A stretch of DNA of 64,000 bases from Rhodanobacter humi (GTDB taxonomy: Bacteria; Pseudomonadota; Gammaproteobacteria; Xanthomonadales; Rhodanobacteraceae). Where the stretch lies: contig NZ_JBGBPY010000001.1 of the NCBI RefSeq assembly GCF_041107455.1, positions 3,534,001-3,598,000 on the forward strand. Direction: 5' to 3'. Numbering within the stretch: the first letter of the stretch is position 1; each line of letters opens with the position of its first letter. A model generated the notes under the pieces. It did no database searches. It saw only the letters and a list, made by a program, of their open reading frames with translations, and was not told the origin of the DNA. Both the position numbers and the translations under genes were made by a program. Of this stretch, positions 7,731 through 15,522 are shown piece after piece.

Positions 7731-8923
7731 CGACGGATCATCGCCGCACTTCACGTGCTTGGTGCCGCCCGGTGTGGTTGGCGGCCCTGCTGCTGGCCTT
7801 GCCCCAGGCTGTTCCGGCGCAAACGGCTCCGGCGCCGTCGAGCAGCACCTCGACGATGGACATGGGCGCCATGCCCGGCATGGCGATGCCTGCCACGACG
7901 ACGAAGCCGACGAAGACGCCCGGCAAGCAAGCCGGCAAGAAACCCGCGACGGCAAAACCGACGGCATCCAGCCATGACATGCATGCCATGCCCGGCATGG
8001 CGCACGGTGCGATGTCGGGCACGCCGCCGGCGCCCGCCGTGCCAGGCGATACATCGGGCAGCATGCAAGGCATGGATCATTCGGCCATGCCAGGGATGAG
8101 CCACGCCGGCATGCCCGACGTGCAGCACGAAGAAGCAGCCCACGCCATGCATGGCGGTATGCGGGGAATGCAGGCTATGCCCGGCATGACGATGGGCCCG
8201 ATGCAAGGCGGCCGCGCACCGCCGGATGCGCGCAGCCCGGACTACTCCGACGGCGTGGGCTACGGCGACATGGCGGGCATGGAACGGCATGACGCCAAAT
8301 CGCTGGGCATGTTGCTGATCGATCAGCTGGAAGCCTTTCACGGTCTCGACGCGAACGGCCAGGCCTGGGAAGCCCAAGGCTGGTACGGCAGCGACACCAG
8401 CAAGCTGTGGGTTCGCACGGAAGGCGAGCGCAGCGGCGGCAGGCTGGAGGACGGTGATGTGGAGGCGTTCTGGAGCCACGCGGTCGCCGCGTTCTGGGAC
8501 AGCCAGCTCGGCGTGCGCCAGGACTTCGGCGCAGGCCCGGAACGGACATGGGCCGCGTTCGGCGTGCAAGGCCTGGCGCCGTACTGGTTCGAGCTGGAAG
8601 CCACCGGCTATATCGGCGCCAACGGCCGTACCGCCGCGCGCCTGCGGGCCGATTACGAACTGCTGTTCACCCAGCGGCTGATCCTGCAGCCGGAAGCCGA
8701 GGTCAACCTCTACGGCAAGGACGATCCGCAGCGCCGCATCGGCAGCGGCGTGTCCGACGTGCAGTTCGGCCTGCGCCTGCGCTACGAGTTCCACCGCCAG
8801 TTCGCGCCCTACATCGGCGTGAACTGGATCCGCCGCATCGGCACCACGGCCGACTATGCGCGGCAGGATCACCAACCCGTACTCGACTGGCAGATCGTGG
8901 CCGGCGTCCGCATCTGGTTCTGA
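7727..8923 (+). CDS. copB: CopB outer-membrane copper resistance protein
   Basis: A 398-residue outer-membrane beta-barrel of the CopB/PcoB family. A Sec signal (WLAALLLALPQAVPAQ) is followed by a long Met/His-rich copper-binding region (residues about 40-165) containing repeated MPGM, MDHSAMPGM and HAMPGMAH units. The barrel starts near YSDGVGYGDMAGMERHD and ends in RIWF, with a terminal Phe as outer-membrane assembly factors require. Family hallmarks include GWYGSDTSKLWVRTEGER, QLGVRQDFG and GIGVNWIRR-like strands. The ATG at 7727 overlaps the copA stop by four bases. The extended Met-rich region here contrasts with its loss in the adjacent CopA. Confidence 0.94.
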   Translation: MTTDHRRTSRAWCRPVWLAALLLALPQAVPAQTAPAPSSSTSTMDMGAMPGMAMPATTTKPTKTPGKQAGKKPATAKPTASSHDMHAMPGMAHGAMSGTPPAPAVPGDTSGSMQGMDHSAMPGMSHAGMPDVQHEEAAHAMHGGMRGMQAMPGMTMGPMQGGRAPPDARSPDYSDGVGYGDMAGMERHDAKSLGMLLIDQLEAFHGLDANGQAWEAQGWYGSDTSKLWVRTEGERSGGRLEDGDVEAFWSHAVAAFWDSQLGVRQDFGAGPERTWAAFGVQGLAPYWFELEATGYIGANGRTAARLRADYELLFTQRLILQPEAEVNLYGKDDPQRRIGSGVSDVQFGLRLRYEFHRQFAPYIGVNWIRRIGTTADYARQDHQPVLDWQIVAGVRIWF

Positions 8924-8932
8924 GAGGCACCC

Positions 8933-9583
8933 ATGAAAAACCCCATCGCGCACCTCATCACGATCGCCGTCACCTTGGGCGTGCTGGCTATCGGCACCGG
9001 CGCGTTCGCCTGGTCCGGTCTTTACAACATCGGCGCGGACGATCACCACACCAGGCCGGTGTTCGCGTTCCTGCAAACCCTGCGCGACCGTTCGATCCGC
9101 CTGCGCTCGGAGGATCTCACCGTGCCGAACCTCGACGATCCGCAACTGATCCTGAAAGGCGCCGGCCAGTACGCGGCGATGTGCACCGGCTGCCACCTTT
9201 CGCCTGGCGTCGACGACTCCGAGCTGCGAACCGGCATGTACCCGCAGCCGCCCAACCTCTCAAGGGTGCACGTCGATCCGAAGGAGGCGTTCTGGATCAT
9301 CAAGCACGGCATCAAGATGAGCGCGATGCCCGCCTGGGGCATGGCCGGCCACGACGATCCCACCATCTGGAGCATGGTGGCCTTCCTTGAGAAGCTGCCC
9401 GGCATGTCGCCCGCCGAATACAAGGCCATCGTGGCCAAGGCGCCGCCGGACGAGGACATGGACGATGACCACGGCGCCGCGCATGCGCACGATGCGGCGC
9501 ACATGCAGGGGATGGACATGTCCGGCCATAATCCCGAGCCAGCCGCTGCTGGCGATGCCGGACATTCGCAACATGAGCCTTGA
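8933..9583 (+). CDS. Membrane-anchored class I c-type cytochrome
   Basis: A 216-residue protein with an uncleaved or signal-type hydrophobic N-terminus (residues 6-30) and one haem-binding CTGCH motif at residues 84-88. A likely axial Met is M132 in KMSAMPAWG. The C-terminal 50 residues are rich in His, Met and Asp (AHAHDAAHMQGMDMSGH), suggesting metal binding. It starts 9 bp after copB with a GAGAGGCACCC ribosome binding region and overlaps the next gene, so it is probably co-transcribed with copLAB. It may accept electrons released by Cu(I) oxidation; that role is inferred from position only. Confidence 0.85.
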   Translation: MKNPIAHLITIAVTLGVLAIGTGAFAWSGLYNIGADDHHTRPVFAFLQTLRDRSIRLRSEDLTVPNLDDPQLILKGAGQYAAMCTGCHLSPGVDDSELRTGMYPQPPNLSRVHVDPKEAFWIIKHGIKMSAMPAWGMAGHDDPTIWSMVAFLEKLPGMSPAEYKAIVAKAPPDEDMDDDHGAAHAHDAAHMQGMDMSGHNPEPAAAGDAGHSQHEP

Positions 9584-9788
9584 GCCGATCCTGCAGAGCA
9601 CGCTGACCTGCCCGCATTGCGGTCATCAATCGGTCGAGACCATGCCGACCGATGCCTGCATCTACTTCCACGAATGCGCCGGCTGCGGCGTGCTGCTGCG
9701 GCCCCAGGCGGGCGACTGCTGCGTGTTCTGTTCCTACGGCAGCGTGCCGTGCCCGCCGGTGCAGTCGCAGAAATCCTGCTGCGGTTAG
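9573..9788 (+). CDS. GDCCVxC-domain small cysteine-rich protein
   Basis: A 71-residue Cys-rich protein with a zinc-ribbon-like TCPHCG at residues 12-17, a second CAGCG pair, and the family signature GDCCVFC at 47-53 followed by SYGSVPCPP. Members of this family are either Cys- or selenocysteine-containing; this copy has Cys at every position. The family's function is unknown, but it is often found beside mercury or copper genes. It overlaps the cytochrome gene by 11 bp, implying translational coupling and membership of the copper operon. A role in metal or thiol handling in the cytoplasm is plausible but unproven. Confidence 0.8.
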   Translation: MSLEPILQSTLTCPHCGHQSVETMPTDACIYFHECAGCGVLLRPQAGDCCVFCSYGSVPCPPVQSQKSCCG

Positions 9789-9808
9789 TGCGAGGTGAGC
9801 TCGGCGCG

Positions 9809-10753
9809 CTAGTGCGCGGCAAGCGTCACCTCGACGGTGACGTGGGCGAGTTCCTCGCGGATCGCCAGCTGTCGGCGAACCGCATCGGGTGCAAGCGGTG
9901 TCGTCGAGACCAGCGCGAGGATGCAGGCGTAACGCCCCTTGCCCACGCGCCACACGTGCAGATCGCTCACCGCGGCGGCGGGAAACCGTTCCACGATCAC
10001 GTCGCGGATTTCCTGCACCACCGGGCTGTCCATCTCGGCGTCCAGCAGGATGCCGCCGGACTGCTTCAGCAGGCCCCAGGCCCAGTTCGCCACCAGGGCG
10101 GCGCCGACGATGCCCATCGCCGGGTCGAGCCACGCCGCGCCGAGGAACTTGCCGCCCACCAGCGCGCCGATCGCCAGCACCGAGGTGGCCGCATCGGCCA
10201 CGACGTGCAGATAGGCTGAGCGCAGGTTGATGTCGTGGTGGTGCGCGTGGTCGTGATGGTCGTGCGTGTGCCCGTGATGGTGGTCGTGCCCGTGATGGCC
10301 GCCGCGCAGCAGCCATGCGCAGGTCAGGTTCACCGCCAGGCCGACCGTGGCGATCGCGATCGCGTCGTTGTAGTGGATCACGCCAGGTACGAACAGCCGC
10401 TCGACCGACTGGAACAGCATCAGCGCGGCCACCACGCCCAACAGCAGCGCGCTGCTGTAGCCGCCCAGCACCTCGATCTTCCAGGTGCCGAACGCGAAGC
10501 GGCGGTCGTCCGCAAGTCGGCGCGCCAGCGCATACGCGCCCACCGACAGGCCCAGTGCCAGCGCATGCGAACTCATGTGCCAGCCGTCGGCCAGCAGCGC
10601 CATCGAGTTCAACAGATAACCGCCGACGATCTCCACCACCATCATCACCGCGGTGATGACCACCGCGCGCAGCGTGTTGCGCTCCGCCAGCGGATTGCCC
10701 TCGTTGAACTGGTGGCTGTGCGTGTATTTCGAGATGTCGGGCAGGGCGCTCAC
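9809..10753 (-). CDS. dmeF: Co2+/Ni2+ cation-diffusion-facilitator exporter DmeF
   Basis: A CDF-family proton-coupled divalent metal exporter of the inner membrane (about 314 residues). Transmembrane segments carry the metal-site motif ADGWHMSSHALA and, after the His-rich loop, AYLHVVADAATS. The loop (about residues 150-173) is extremely His-rich (HHGHDHHHGHTHDHHDHAHH). The C-terminal cytoplasmic domain has SDLHVWRVGKG. The start is a GTG at 10753 preceded by AAGGAAAAC; homologues begin near here, at SALPDISKYTHSHQF. It is divergent from dmeR with a shared operator between them, which points to nickel/cobalt-induced expression. Confidence 0.93.
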   Translation of the reverse strand: MSALPDISKYTHSHQFNEGNPLAERNTLRAVVITAVMMVVEIVGGYLLNSMALLADGWHMSSHALALGLSVGAYALARRLADDRRFAFGTWKIEVLGGYSSALLLGVVAALMLFQSVERLFVPGVIHYNDAIAIATVGLAVNLTCAWLLRGGHHGHDHHHGHTHDHHDHAHHHDINLRSAYLHVVADAATSVLAIGALVGGKFLGAAWLDPAMGIVGAALVANWAWGLLKQSGGILLDAEMDSPVVQEIRDVIVERFPAAAVSDLHVWRVGKGRYACILALVSTTPLAPDAVRRQLAIREELAHVTVEVTLAAH

Positions 10754-10766
10754 GGTTTTCCTTGTA

Positions 10767-10787
10767 ACATACCCCCCTATGGTATGT
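10767..10787. promoter_or_regulatory. Operator for the RcnR/CsoR-type regulator (dmeR-dmeF)
   Basis: A perfect 7-bp inverted repeat, ACATACC ... GGTATGT, encloses a C-run in the gap between the divergent dmeF and dmeR genes. RcnR/DmeR-family repressors bind AT-flanked C or G tracts of this kind. It probably autoregulates dmeR and represses dmeF. Confidence 0.75.
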
Positions 10788-10807
10788 GAAACCTGCGGGA
10801 GAACGCG

Positions 10808-11074
10808 ATGGCTCATCTGGCGAAGGACAACCGAAAGCTCGTCGCGCGTGTGCGACGGATCGGCGGGCAGGTCGCCGCGCTGGAACGCGCGCTGACGCCG
10901 GACGCCGATTGCGGCGCCGTGCTGCACCAGCTGGCGGCCGTGCGCGGCGCGGTCAACGGCCTGATGCTGCAGGTGCTGGAAGGGCACCTGCGCGAGCACG
11001 TTGCGCCGGCGAACCGGCGCGGTCAGGCCGAACTGGAGCCGGTCATGGCGGTGTTGCGCAGCTACCTGAAATGA
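10808..11074 (+). CDS. dmeR: RcnR/FrmR-family metal-sensing repressor (DmeR-like)
   Basis: An 88-residue all-helical repressor of the CsoR/RcnR family. The four ligands used by E. coli RcnR to bind Ni(II)/Co(II) fall at identical positions: His3 (MAH), Cys35 (DADC), His60 and His64 (GHLREH). The conserved helix RRIGGQVAALERAL and AAVRGAVNGLM are also present. This supports nickel/cobalt sensing rather than formaldehyde (FrmR) or copper (CsoR). It is transcribed away from dmeF with the operator between them. The ATG at 10808 follows GCGGGAGAACGCG. Confidence 0.92.
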   Translation: MAHLAKDNRKLVARVRRIGGQVAALERALTPDADCGAVLHQLAAVRGAVNGLMLQVLEGHLREHVAPANRRGQAELEPVMAVLRSYLK

Positions 11075-11095
11075 CGCCGACGCGACGGGCCGCGC

Positions 11096-11737
11096 TCAGT
11101 AGGCGACGGTGATGCGCTGGCGCAGCGCGTCGTGCTTCTCGATGCGATCGAGCAGGGCGGCCGCGTAGTCGGGAACGGTGATGCGGCTGACGCCGTTGCC
11201 ATCGACCAGCAACTGGTCGCCGCCGACGCGGTACTTGCCGCTGCGCTCGCCATCCTCGATCAGCGCGGCCGGGCTGACATAGGTCCAGTCCACGTCGGCG
11301 TGGCTGGTGCGGAACACGTCCAGCGCCCGGCCCTGTGCCTCGGCCTCCGGCTTCCACGCGGCGGGGAAGTTCGGATCGTCGATCACCTTCACGCCCGGCG
11401 CGGTTTCCAGCGAACCGGCGCCGCCTACCCACAGCAGGCGCCGCACGCCGGCCTTCGGCAGGTTGTCCAGCAGGGTACGCGCGGCGGCCGGCACGCTGTC
11501 GTTGTTGCCGTCGCGTCGCGCGGACAGGCTGGCGATCACGGCGTCGCTGCCGTGCGCGGCATCGAGCCAGCCGGCGGGCCGGGCGACGTCGCCGGTGACG
11601 ACGGTCAGCCTGTCGTGGTGCGTGGCGAGGCGCGCGGGATCGCGCACGATCGCGACGACCTCGCAGCCGCGCGACAACGCCTCGTCGAGGATGCCCTGGC
11701 CGAGATGGCCGGTGGCGCCGAACAGTGCGATTTTCAT
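11096..11737 (-). CDS. NAD(P)-binding Rossmann oxidoreductase (NmrA/atypical SDR type)
   Basis: A 213-residue single-domain protein. MKIALFGATGHLGQGILDEA carries the GxxGxxG dinucleotide site of atypical short-chain dehydrogenases. VVTGDVARP, a WVGGAGSLE strand and YVSPAALIEDG follow. It belongs to the small NAD(P)H-binding group resembling YwnB and NmrA. No substrate can be inferred, and a classical YxxxK catalytic pair is not evident. It is divergent from a LysR regulator with a palindromic site between them, so that regulator probably controls it. Confidence 0.85.
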   Translation of the reverse strand: MKIALFGATGHLGQGILDEALSRGCEVVAIVRDPARLATHHDRLTVVTGDVARPAGWLDAAHGSDAVIASLSARRDGNNDSVPAAARTLLDNLPKAGVRRLLWVGGAGSLETAPGVKVIDDPNFPAAWKPEAEAQGRALDVFRTSHADVDWTYVSPAALIEDGERSGKYRVGGDQLLVDGNGVSRITVPDYAAALLDRIEKHDALRQRITVAY

Positions 11738-11820
11738 GGAATGCTCCGGAGGGGATCAACTGGCGACGCACAGCATGCGCCGGATGATTGGCGCGATAAA
11801 TCATCGCCCTGACAATTCAC

Positions 11821-11839
11821 TGTAAAGTCATGCTTTACA
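11821..11839. promoter_or_regulatory. Palindromic operator in the LysR/oxidoreductase divergon
   Basis: TGTAAAG TCATG CTTTACA is a perfect 7-bp inverted repeat located 16 bp before the LysR start codon. It fits a LysR-type binding site used for autoregulation and control of the divergent gene. Confidence 0.6.
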
Positions 11840-11854
11840 ACGTGGCGAGCGACG

Positions 11855-12772
11855 ATGGACGGGATCAATCTCAACCGGCTGGCGGTGTTCGTGGCGCTGG
11901 TGCGTGCCGGCTCGTTCACCGCGGCGGCGGCGCAGCTGGGCCTGACCAAGGCGATGGTGAGCCAGCACCTGGCGCGGCTGGAGCAGGAGCTGGGCGTGAC
12001 CCTGCTGGTGCGCAGCACGCGGTGCATGGCGCTGACCGAGGCGGGCGCAGCCTTCCATGCCGACTGCGCGCGCATCCTCGGTGAGGCCGAGGCCGCCATT
12101 GAGCGTGTCGGCGAGAACCGCGAGACGCCGCGCGGCACGCTGCGCCTCGCCGCGCCGGTGAACTACGGCGCCGCGGTGGTGGCGCCCGCGCTGGCCGGCT
12201 TCCTGCGCCTGCATCCGCAGGTGCAAGCCGAACTGGTGCTCGACGACGGGATCAGCGACCTGATCGGCGGGCGCTTCGACCTGGCGATCCGCGGCGGGCC
12301 ATTGCGCGACTCCGGCCTGCGCGCGGTGCGGCTGGCGGGCTTCCGCCAGCTGCTGGTGGCGGCGCCGGCCTATCTCGCCGCGCGCGGCACGCCGCGGCGG
12401 CCGCAGGAGCTGGCAGCGCACGACGCGGTCGTGCTGTCGGTGCTGTCCTCGCCGCTGCGCTGGAACTTCACCGCGCGCGACGGCACGCAGCAGCGCGTGC
12501 GCCTGACGCCGCGCGCACAGGCCGACAGCGCGGCGGCGGTGCACGCGATGGCGCTGGCCGGAGCGGGGCTGGCCGTGCTGCCCGACTTCATGGTGGAGGC
12601 CGACCTGCAGGCCGGCCGGCTGAAGCCATTGCTGCCTGCGCAGCGCCTGCCCGAGGGCAGTTTCCACGCGGTGTATCCGGGCCACGCGCCATCGGCGAAG
12701 GTGCGCACCTTCATCGACCATCTGCGCGCGGGCATCGCGCCGACGCCCCGGCGTCAGTCGACCATGTTGTGA
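11855..12772 (+). CDS. LysR-family transcriptional regulator
   Basis: A 305-residue LysR regulator. The N-terminal winged helix-turn-helix is clear (INLNRLAVFVALVRAGSFTAAAAQLGLTKAMVSQHLARLEQELGVTLL, residues 4-50). The C-terminal substrate domain has LDDGISDLIGGRFDLAIRGG and AGAGLAVLPDFMVEADL, typical of the CrgA/DmlR-like subgroup that often governs neighbouring NAD(P)-dependent oxidoreductases. It is divergent from the NmrA-like gene. Its 3' end overlaps the convergent EamA gene by 19 bp. Confidence 0.93.
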   Translation: MDGINLNRLAVFVALVRAGSFTAAAAQLGLTKAMVSQHLARLEQELGVTLLVRSTRCMALTEAGAAFHADCARILGEAEAAIERVGENRETPRGTLRLAAPVNYGAAVVAPALAGFLRLHPQVQAELVLDDGISDLIGGRFDLAIRGGPLRDSGLRAVRLAGFRQLLVAAPAYLAARGTPRRPQELAAHDAVVLSVLSSPLRWNFTARDGTQQRVRLTPRAQADSAAAVHAMALAGAGLAVLPDFMVEADLQAGRLKPLLPAQRLPEGSFHAVYPGHAPSAKVRTFIDHLRAGIAPTPRRQSTML

Positions 12773-13683
12773 CTCTCGGTGGTGCCGAGCAGCTCGGTCT
12801 GCCGCGGTCCGCGCCGCACGCGGTGCAGCAGGGGATGCGCAAACACCGCGGCCAGGATCACCGCCACGCCGGCGTAGAACCAGCCGTCAAGTTGCCGCTG
12901 CTCGCCGAGCAGCAGCATCGCCAGCACGATCGCGTAGACCGGCTCCAGGTTGGTCACCATCTGGGTGCCGAACGCGCTCATGTGGCGCAGCGCCACCAGC
13001 GCCAGGGTGAACGGCAACAGCGTGCAGCCGAAGGCCAGCGCCAGCAGCAACACGGCGTCGTGCGCGTCCGGCAGCACGAAGGCCGGGCCCGCGTGCGGCA
13101 GCAGCGGCGCCAGCAGGGTGAGGAAGACGGCGCCGGTGCCCAGCTCGATGCAGGTGACGGTGAGTGGGTCGCCGTGCTCCACCAGGCGCTTGTTGAGCGA
13201 GCCGAACAAGGCCACGAACAGCGCCGACAGCACGCCCACCGCGATACCGAGGCGCATGTCCGTCGGCACGCCACCCACCACCAGCGCCACGCCGGGCACC
13301 ACGGCGACGCCGATCAGCAGCTCACGCGGGTCGAAGCGGCGTTTGGCGATCCATGGCTCGACGAAGGCCAGGAACACCGGCCCCAGCGCGATGCAGGTGG
13401 CGCCCACCGAGGCGTTGGCGAGCTTGATCGCGGCATAGAACGTGAGCCAGTGCAGCGACACCAGCACGCCGATGCCGGCATAGGCCCAGCGCAGCCGCGC
13501 CGGCATCGCGCGCAGGCCGCGCCACACCCGCGGCATCAGCAGCAGCGCCAGCGTCACCAGCAGCATGCGCCACCACACCAGCGGCAGCGCGGGCAGGGAG
13601 ATCAGCCTGCCAAGGATCGCGGTGAAGCCCCACAGCAGGACGCAGAAGTGGATCTGCAGACGGGCCTTGCTGACGGACTGCAT
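12754..13683 (-). CDS. EamA/DMT-superfamily inner-membrane transporter
   Basis: A 309-residue protein with about ten predicted transmembrane helices in two EamA repeats. The first repeat begins LQIHFCVLLWGFTAILGRLISL and includes WWRMLLVTLALLL. The second includes GVLSALFVALFGSLNKRLVEHG and ends in VTNLEPVYAIVLAMLLLGEQ. Family members export amino acids or other small metabolites, but the substrate cannot be read from sequence. It is transcribed alone, convergent with the LysR gene. Confidence 0.9.
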   Translation of the reverse strand: MQSVSKARLQIHFCVLLWGFTAILGRLISLPALPLVWWRMLLVTLALLLMPRVWRGLRAMPARLRWAYAGIGVLVSLHWLTFYAAIKLANASVGATCIALGPVFLAFVEPWIAKRRFDPRELLIGVAVVPGVALVVGGVPTDMRLGIAVGVLSALFVALFGSLNKRLVEHGDPLTVTCIELGTGAVFLTLLAPLLPHAGPAFVLPDAHDAVLLLALAFGCTLLPFTLALVALRHMSAFGTQMVTNLEPVYAIVLAMLLLGEQRQLDGWFYAGVAVILAAVFAHPLLHRVRRGPRQTELLGTTESHNMVD

Positions 13684-13745
13684 GGATGCGGTGTGTCGGG
13701 AGGAGGAACCGGCATTCTAGCGTCGCGGCCTGCATGCCGCCGTGC

Positions 13746-14546
13746 TCAGTGGCGTGACTCGTCTTCCGCATCCTCCGGGTGGGCCTGCCAGTAGCCGGTG
13801 GCCTTGATCCAGTCCTTCGGCACGCCGCGTTGGTCCAGCCATTGGCGCATCGCGCGGACGCGGCGCGATTCGGCGGCGATCCAGTAGAACGTGTCGCCTT
13901 CGGTGGCGGGCAGTTCCTGCAGCGCACGTTCCAGCAGTTCGCCGTGTTCGGCGCCGTCGCGTGCGAGCCAGCGGATCTCGACTTCGCCGCGCGAGGACAA
14001 CGACTGGCGGTCGGCGGCCTCGGGAATCTCGATCAGCGCGGTGGCACGCGCGCCGGCGGGCAGTTCCTCCAGCCAGCGGCCGATCGCGGGCAGGGCGGTC
14101 TCGTCGCCCATCAGCACGTAGCGGTCGAAGTCGTCCGCGATCACGTGGGAACCGCGCGGGCCGCCGGCAGCCAGGCACTGCCCCGGCGCGGCTTGCATGG
14201 CCCAGTTCGACGCGGGGCCGTCGCCGTGCAGCACGAAGTCGATCAGCAGCTCGCCGCGCGCGGCGTCGTGGCGGCGCGGGGTGTAGTCGCGCATCGGCGA
14301 AGGTTCGCGGCCGGCAGGGAATTCCGGGCCGTTGGGCCCGAGCACGGGCAGCACCAGTTCACCGTCGCGGTTGGGGAAGAACAGCTTCACATGGTCGTCG
14401 GGCGCGGCGCTCAGGAAGCCGTGCAGCCCGGGGCCGCCTAACGTCATCCGCCGCATGTGCGGGGAGAGAGGCTCGACGCGCAGCACGGCCAGTGTGCGCA
14501 GCGCGACGTCGTGGCGCAGGCGCCGGTGGATGTGGGATGCCATCAC
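13746..14546 (-). CDS. Siderophore-interacting ferric reductase (YqjH/ViuB family)
   Basis: An FAD-binding, NAD(P)H-dependent ferric-siderophore reductase of 266 residues. The FAD-binding domain has the family signature RDYTPRR (about residues 88-94) and IDFVLHGDGPASNWA. The NAD(P) domain has MGDETALPAIGRWLE and the C-terminal KATGYWQAHPED, typical of the SIP family. It should release iron from ferric chelates in the cytoplasm. It lies 83 bp downstream of a PadR regulator with a His-rich N-terminus, as in the E. coli yqjH/yqjI pair, so iron/nickel control is likely. The start is either of two adjacent ATGs (14546 or 14543). Confidence 0.9.
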   Translation of the reverse strand: MMASHIHRRLRHDVALRTLAVLRVEPLSPHMRRMTLGGPGLHGFLSAAPDDHVKLFFPNRDGELVLPVLGPNGPEFPAGREPSPMRDYTPRRHDAARGELLIDFVLHGDGPASNWAMQAAPGQCLAAGGPRGSHVIADDFDRYVLMGDETALPAIGRWLEELPAGARATALIEIPEAADRQSLSSRGEVEIRWLARDGAEHGELLERALQELPATEGDTFYWIAAESRRVRAMRQWLDQRGVPKDWIKATGYWQAHPEDAEDESRH

Positions 14547-14629
14547 GGGATACCTCGTGGGGAGCGGGCGCGTGGCGATGGCTGGCGCGCGGGGGAGCGC
14601 CGTCGTGGGGCGCGGCGGCGTGGCGTGGT

Positions 14630-15271
14630 TCAGTCCTGCGGCCGGCCGGCGGCGATCTCGCTGGCGGCGCGTTCGAGGACCGCGGCCACGCGTTCGGCTT
14701 CGGCCTTGTCCCAGCTCGTGCGCATCAGCAGGGCGTGCTTCAGCGCATGCATGGCCTTGCGCACACGCATCGGCGCAGCCATCTTCGCCGCGAGCTTCGC
14801 GCTGTGCTCGGTGCGCGCGGTCGCGGCGTCCACCGCGGCGCGGTTCTCGTCGAGGAAGGCGCGGCCCTCGGCGGTGATCGCGTACAGCTTGCGGTTGCCC
14901 GCTTCGCTCTCCACCTGCGCGTAGCCCATGTCTTCCAGCATGGACAAGGTGGGGTAGATCGCGCCGGGGCTGGGCGTGTACTGACCGTGGAACATCTCCT
15001 CGATCATGCGGATCAGCTCGTAGCCGTGGCGCGGCTGCTGCTCGATCAGCGCCAGCAGCAGCAGCTTGAGGTCGCCGTGGCCGAACATGCGGCCGCCGCC
15101 GCGCCGACCGCCGCCGCGCAGCCCGCCCCAGCCGCCGAAGTCGGCGCCGCCGCGTGGCTCGTCGAACGGTCCGTGGCGGCCGGCATGGCAGCCGTGCTCG
15201 CCGCTCTCCATGTCGAAGGCGTGGAAGCCGTGGTGAGGGTGGTGCCTGAAATGATGGAACAGCGAATGCAT
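14630..15271 (-). CDS. PadR-family regulator with His-rich metal-binding N-terminus (YqjI-like)
   Basis: A 213-residue regulator. Residues 1-40 are rich in His (MHSLFHHFRHHPHHGFHAF) plus GEHGCHAGRH, followed by a Gly/Arg-rich linker. The PadR winged-helix domain begins at GDLKLLLLALIEQQPRHGYELIRMIEEM and includes SPGAIYPTLSMLEDMGY. The C-terminal helix forms the dimer interface. E. coli YqjI has the same architecture and is a nickel-responsive repressor of the ferric reductase gene yqjH; that gene's homologue lies directly downstream here. The ATG at 15271 opens the His-rich region; a longer in-frame start lies within the presumed operator and is unlikely. Confidence 0.88.
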   Translation of the reverse strand: MHSLFHHFRHHPHHGFHAFDMESGEHGCHAGRHGPFDEPRGGADFGGWGGLRGGGRRGGGRMFGHGDLKLLLLALIEQQPRHGYELIRMIEEMFHGQYTPSPGAIYPTLSMLEDMGYAQVESEAGNRKLYAITAEGRAFLDENRAAVDAATARTEHSAKLAAKMAAPMRVRKAMHALKHALLMRTSWDKAEAERVAAVLERAASEIAAGRPQD

Positions 15272-15286
15272 GCGCACGACTGACTC

Positions 15287-15318
15287 CGATATATCGAAAG
15301 TGTTCTCACGATATATCG
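15287..15318. promoter_or_regulatory. Double CGATATATCG operator upstream of the YqjI-like gene
   Basis: Two identical self-complementary 10-mers, CGATATATCG at 15287-15296 and 15309-15318, lie 22 bp apart and 16 bp before the start codon. Two helical turns of spacing fits two dimers on one DNA face. Autoregulation by the PadR protein is the likely use. Confidence 0.75.
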
Positions 15319-15356
15319 TAGATATGTCTTTCGCAAGAGCATGCAACGCGCCGCTC

Positions 15357-15517
15357 GTGCAGGAGCACCCTGTGCGCGACGGGTGGGATGGAAGGAGTGA
15401 GTTAAGAGGAGTGAGAAGTGAGAGAGGAGCGGGATGCAGCGCGGCCTTGGCTTTCCCTATCTACTCACTTCTCTTCACTCACTCCTCGCCCTTCGCGCAC
15501 AGGGTGCGCTCCTGCAC
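15357..15517. repeat. Long composite inverted repeat (GCACCCTGTGCGCGA family)
   Basis: The outer arms GTGCAGGAGC-ACCCTGTGCGCGA and their complement enclose a second pair built from GAGTGAGTTAAGAGGAGTGA and CTCACTTCTCTTCACTCACT. The outer arms match the element at 54181-54250. It fills the gap between two genes. Confidence 0.85.
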
Positions 15518-15522
15518 AGGCT

